DNA of 41,546 nucleotides from Candidatus Saccharicenans sp. (GTDB lineage: Bacteria; Acidobacteriota; Aminicenantia; Aminicenantales; Saccharicenantaceae), in the NCBI GenBank assembly GCA_017992175.1, contig JAGOPD010000002.1, forward strand, positions 1 through 41,546. Direction: 5' to 3'. The position numbers and the translations under genes are program-made. This document shows, in pieces, positions 40,043-41,546 of this stretch; positions within the stretch are counted from its first letter, which is position 1, and every line of letters begins with the position of its first letter. The notes below the pieces were generated by a model that worked only from the letters and a program-made list of their open reading frames with translations, did not search any database and was not told where the DNA came from.

Positions 40043-41290
40043 ATGCCGAAATCAAAGATTTTCTTGTTGGTTATCCTGACCTTTCTCTTTCTGGTTCTCC
40101 AGTCAATCCCGGATGGGGCTTCAGCCTGCACTTTAATTGTAGCTTCTGGCCGGGCAACTACCAGTGGCCGGCCATTATTATGGAAAAACCGCGATACTTC
40201 AGAGGTACTGAACAAGCTGATGTATTTTAAAGGAGCTAAATACGGCTTTATTGGTCTGATTAATTCCACTGATGCTGGTGGCCTGGAGATCTGGGGAGGG
40301 TTAAACGATCAGGGGCTGGCTATTGTCAATTCTCAGGCTGATGATCTGGCGGTCAAGGACAAAAAATACGATGGGGCCGATAATGGTCTCCTGATGAAAA
40401 TGGCTTTGGGTGAATGTGCCACCGTCGATGAAGTTGAGAAGCTCTTGCAGAGAGAAAAAGGCCGGCTTGACCTGGCCGCCAATTTTGGGGTAATAGATGC
40501 CCTGGGCGGGGCAGTCTTTTTTGAGACTTCGAGCGATTATTATACGCGCTTTGATACCGCTGACAGAAAAGTCGCTCCTTTTGGTTATATCGTCAGAACC
40601 AATTTTGCCTATACTTCGCCTGATTATCTGGAAGGTGGTGGCTTTATCAGGCTGGAAAGAATGTCCCGGCTGGCCGAAACCGCCCGGGCGACTGGCCAGC
40701 TGGATGTCCGTTTTGTCTTGCAGGCAGCGGCCAGGGATTTAAACCAGGAAAAGCTTCATTCCTACCCCTTGGCTATGACCTTGCCTCAGGATCCGGCCCG
40801 GCCTTTATATATAAATACTAATGACACTATAAACCGGAACAGTACGGCCGCGGCTATTGTCTTTTCAGGAGCTCCTTCTCCCCAGCGGGCAGACCTGGCC
40901 ACCATGTGGGTCATTCTGGGTCAACCGGTCACTTCAGTAGCTATACCGGTCTGGCCTTATTCGGGGAAAATTCCAGAAGTGGCGGCGGCTGCTGGCCAGG
41001 AAACCTGCCAGTTAAATGCTCTCTCCCGAAAATTAGTGGCATATCTCTATCCTGATCGTCGTGGCAGGATGCCTCAATATCTCAATGTGACCCGGCTGAG
41101 AACTTATGGTGGAGAAGGACTGCTGACCAAACTCCTGCGGATAGAAAATCAGGTCCTGGAAAGGACCGCAGCTCAATTGTCCTTCTGGGAAAAAAAGAAG
41201 GAACCAGCTGACAAGGTTGGTCAGTTTCAGGCCGAAATGGCTAATTTTGTCTGGCAGTCTTTACTGCTGGAATTTTCGGACTTAAAATAA
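40043..41290 (+). CDS. Exported Ntn-hydrolase, peptidase C45 / linear amide C-N hydrolase family
   Basis: The 415-residue protein has a signal peptide (KIFLLVILTFLFLVLQS) ending in GASA|C. Cleavage would expose Cys29 as the N-terminal nucleophile, as required in the Ntn-hydrolases of the C45 and choloylglycine hydrolase type. Family-like motifs follow: CTLIVASGRATTSGRPLLWK with NRDTSE (Asp and Arg of the active site), IWGGLNDQGLAIVNSQAD, and ANFGVIDALGGAVFFETS. Such enzymes hydrolyse or transfer linear amides (acyl-amino acids, peptides, lactam side chains); the substrate is unknown. GGAG at 40031-40034 lies eight bases before ATG 40043. Single-gene unit. Confidence 0.82.
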   Translation: MPKSKIFLLVILTFLFLVLQSIPDGASACTLIVASGRATTSGRPLLWKNRDTSEVLNKLMYFKGAKYGFIGLINSTDAGGLEIWGGLNDQGLAIVNSQADDLAVKDKKYDGADNGLLMKMALGECATVDEVEKLLQREKGRLDLAANFGVIDALGGAVFFETSSDYYTRFDTADRKVAPFGYIVRTNFAYTSPDYLEGGGFIRLERMSRLAETARATGQLDVRFVLQAAARDLNQEKLHSYPLAMTLPQDPARPLYINTNDTINRNSTAAAIVFSGAPSPQRADLATMWVILGQPVTSVAIPVWPYSGKIPEVAAAAGQETCQLNALSRKLVAYLYPDRRGRMPQYLNVTRLRTYGGEGLLTKLLRIENQVLERTAAQLSFWEKKKEPADKVGQFQAEMANFVWQSLLLEFSDLK

Positions 41291-41295
41291 TTTTT

Positions 41296-41337
41296 TTGGC
41301 CTGGACTTTTTTCAATCAGAAAAGAAGACCAGGCCAA
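41296..41337. other. Long imperfect hairpin after the Ntn-hydrolase gene
   Basis: TTGGCCTGG (41296-41304) pairs perfectly with CCAGGCCAA (41329-41337). The 24-base interior can pair further (CTTTTTTC with GAAAAGAAG, one bulge). A T run lies before the hairpin, not after it, so it does not fit an ordinary intrinsic terminator, though it may protect mRNA ends or slow polymerase. Confidence 0.5.
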
Positions 41338-41380
41338 CCTCAAGCTAACTGCTTAAAGTCAACCTGGAAGGGAGGCCAGT

Positions 41381-41546
41381 ATGAAGTTTAAAAAGCCAGC
41401 TATTTTCAGTCTGATTATTTTTCTGAATCTAGTTTTTTATTCAGGAGCTACAGATCTCAAAACACCGGCTGAAGAGATAAGATATACGGGTTACAGCCAG
41501 AATGAAGACATTGCCCGCTTTCTCTCCCGGCTTCAAAGTCAATCAG
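41381..41546 (+). CDS. Exported protein, N-terminal part (3' end outside window)
   Basis: ATG at 41381 is preceded by GGGAGG (41370-41375). The 55 visible residues start with MKFKKPAIFSLIIFLNLVFY, a signal peptide, with cleavage probably near SGA|T (residue 23). The mature start reads EEIRYTGYSQNEDIARFLSR, which loosely resembles the opening of exported M14-type carboxypeptidases, but this is too little for an assignment. No stop codon occurs before the window end. Confidence 0.7.
   Translation, partial: MKFKKPAIFSLIIFLNLVFYSGATDLKTPAEEIRYTGYSQNEDIARFLSRLQSQS

Noticed and set aside
1-41546. CRISPR arrays, insertion sequences, phage or defence genes
   Set aside because: No regularly spaced repeats, transposase motifs, integrase or known defence domains are visible; the window reads as stable core and nutrient-related chromosome.

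Overview
The window looks like ordinary chromosome from a Gram-negative, free-living or host-associated heterotroph. It has two very large Oar-type TonB-dependent receptors with N-terminal carboxypeptidase-regulatory-like domains, lipoprotein-processing genes, many exported proteins, roughly half G+C, and clear TTGACA/TATAAT-type promoters. This gene style fits Candidatus Aminicenantes or another Acidobacteriota-like lineage. That placement is inferred from protein style alone, not from a marker gene search. I see no insertion sequence, phage gene, CRISPR array or integron.

Region by region. Positions 1-2026 (+): end of an ECF sigma factor, a short one-pass anti-sigma-like protein, and an HtrA-like periplasmic protein whose catalytic His and Asp are replaced. 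2068-2682 (-): trmH with an apparently leaderless GTG start. 2883-2968: tRNA-Leu(CAA). 3248-9566 (+): two TonB-dependent receptors, each with its own promoter and terminator, the first preceded by a possible 22-codon leader frame. 9649-13287 (-): a transglutaminase-like lipoprotein, a CoA-type Nudix hydrolase and a 4-oxalocrotonate tautomerase homologue. 13510-16552 (+): a NamZ/DUF1343 lipoprotein and a divergent glutamine synthetase family enzyme. 16646-22280 (-): a sugar and amino-sugar block (ROK-like protein, nagB, SSS symporter, xylulokinase) with an internal promoter. 22451-24346 (+): an exported protein of unknown function with five EF-hand-like Asp-rich loops. 24429-25313 (-): YitT-family membrane protein. 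25472-27296 (+): MFS transporter plus nitroreductase. 27293-30078 (-): tldD-tldE pair. 30218-32646 (+): nadC-nadB, nadC apparently leaderless. 32751-37722 (+): ileS-lspA-lgt-rluD-type genes with overlapping ends. 37826-39919 (+): an EF-G paralogue of the EF-G-2 type. 40043-41290 (+): an exported Ntn-hydrolase. 41381 to the end: start of another exported protein.

How the genes relate. Envelope themes dominate: stress signalling (sigma/anti-sigma/HtrA-like), nutrient uptake (receptors, symporter), wall-fragment and amino-sugar use (NamZ lipoprotein, nagB, ROK-like protein), and lipoprotein maturation (lspA, lgt). Lipoprotein maturation would serve the lipoproteins encoded here. The rest is housekeeping (NAD synthesis, Ile-tRNA charging, RNA modification, translation).

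I found no single unmistakable new system. The most unusual signals are the catalytically degenerate HtrA-like protein in a sigma-factor operon, two promoters placed directly against start codons (trmH, nadC), the orphan EF-hand-like exported protein, and the mixed amino-sugar/pentose block.
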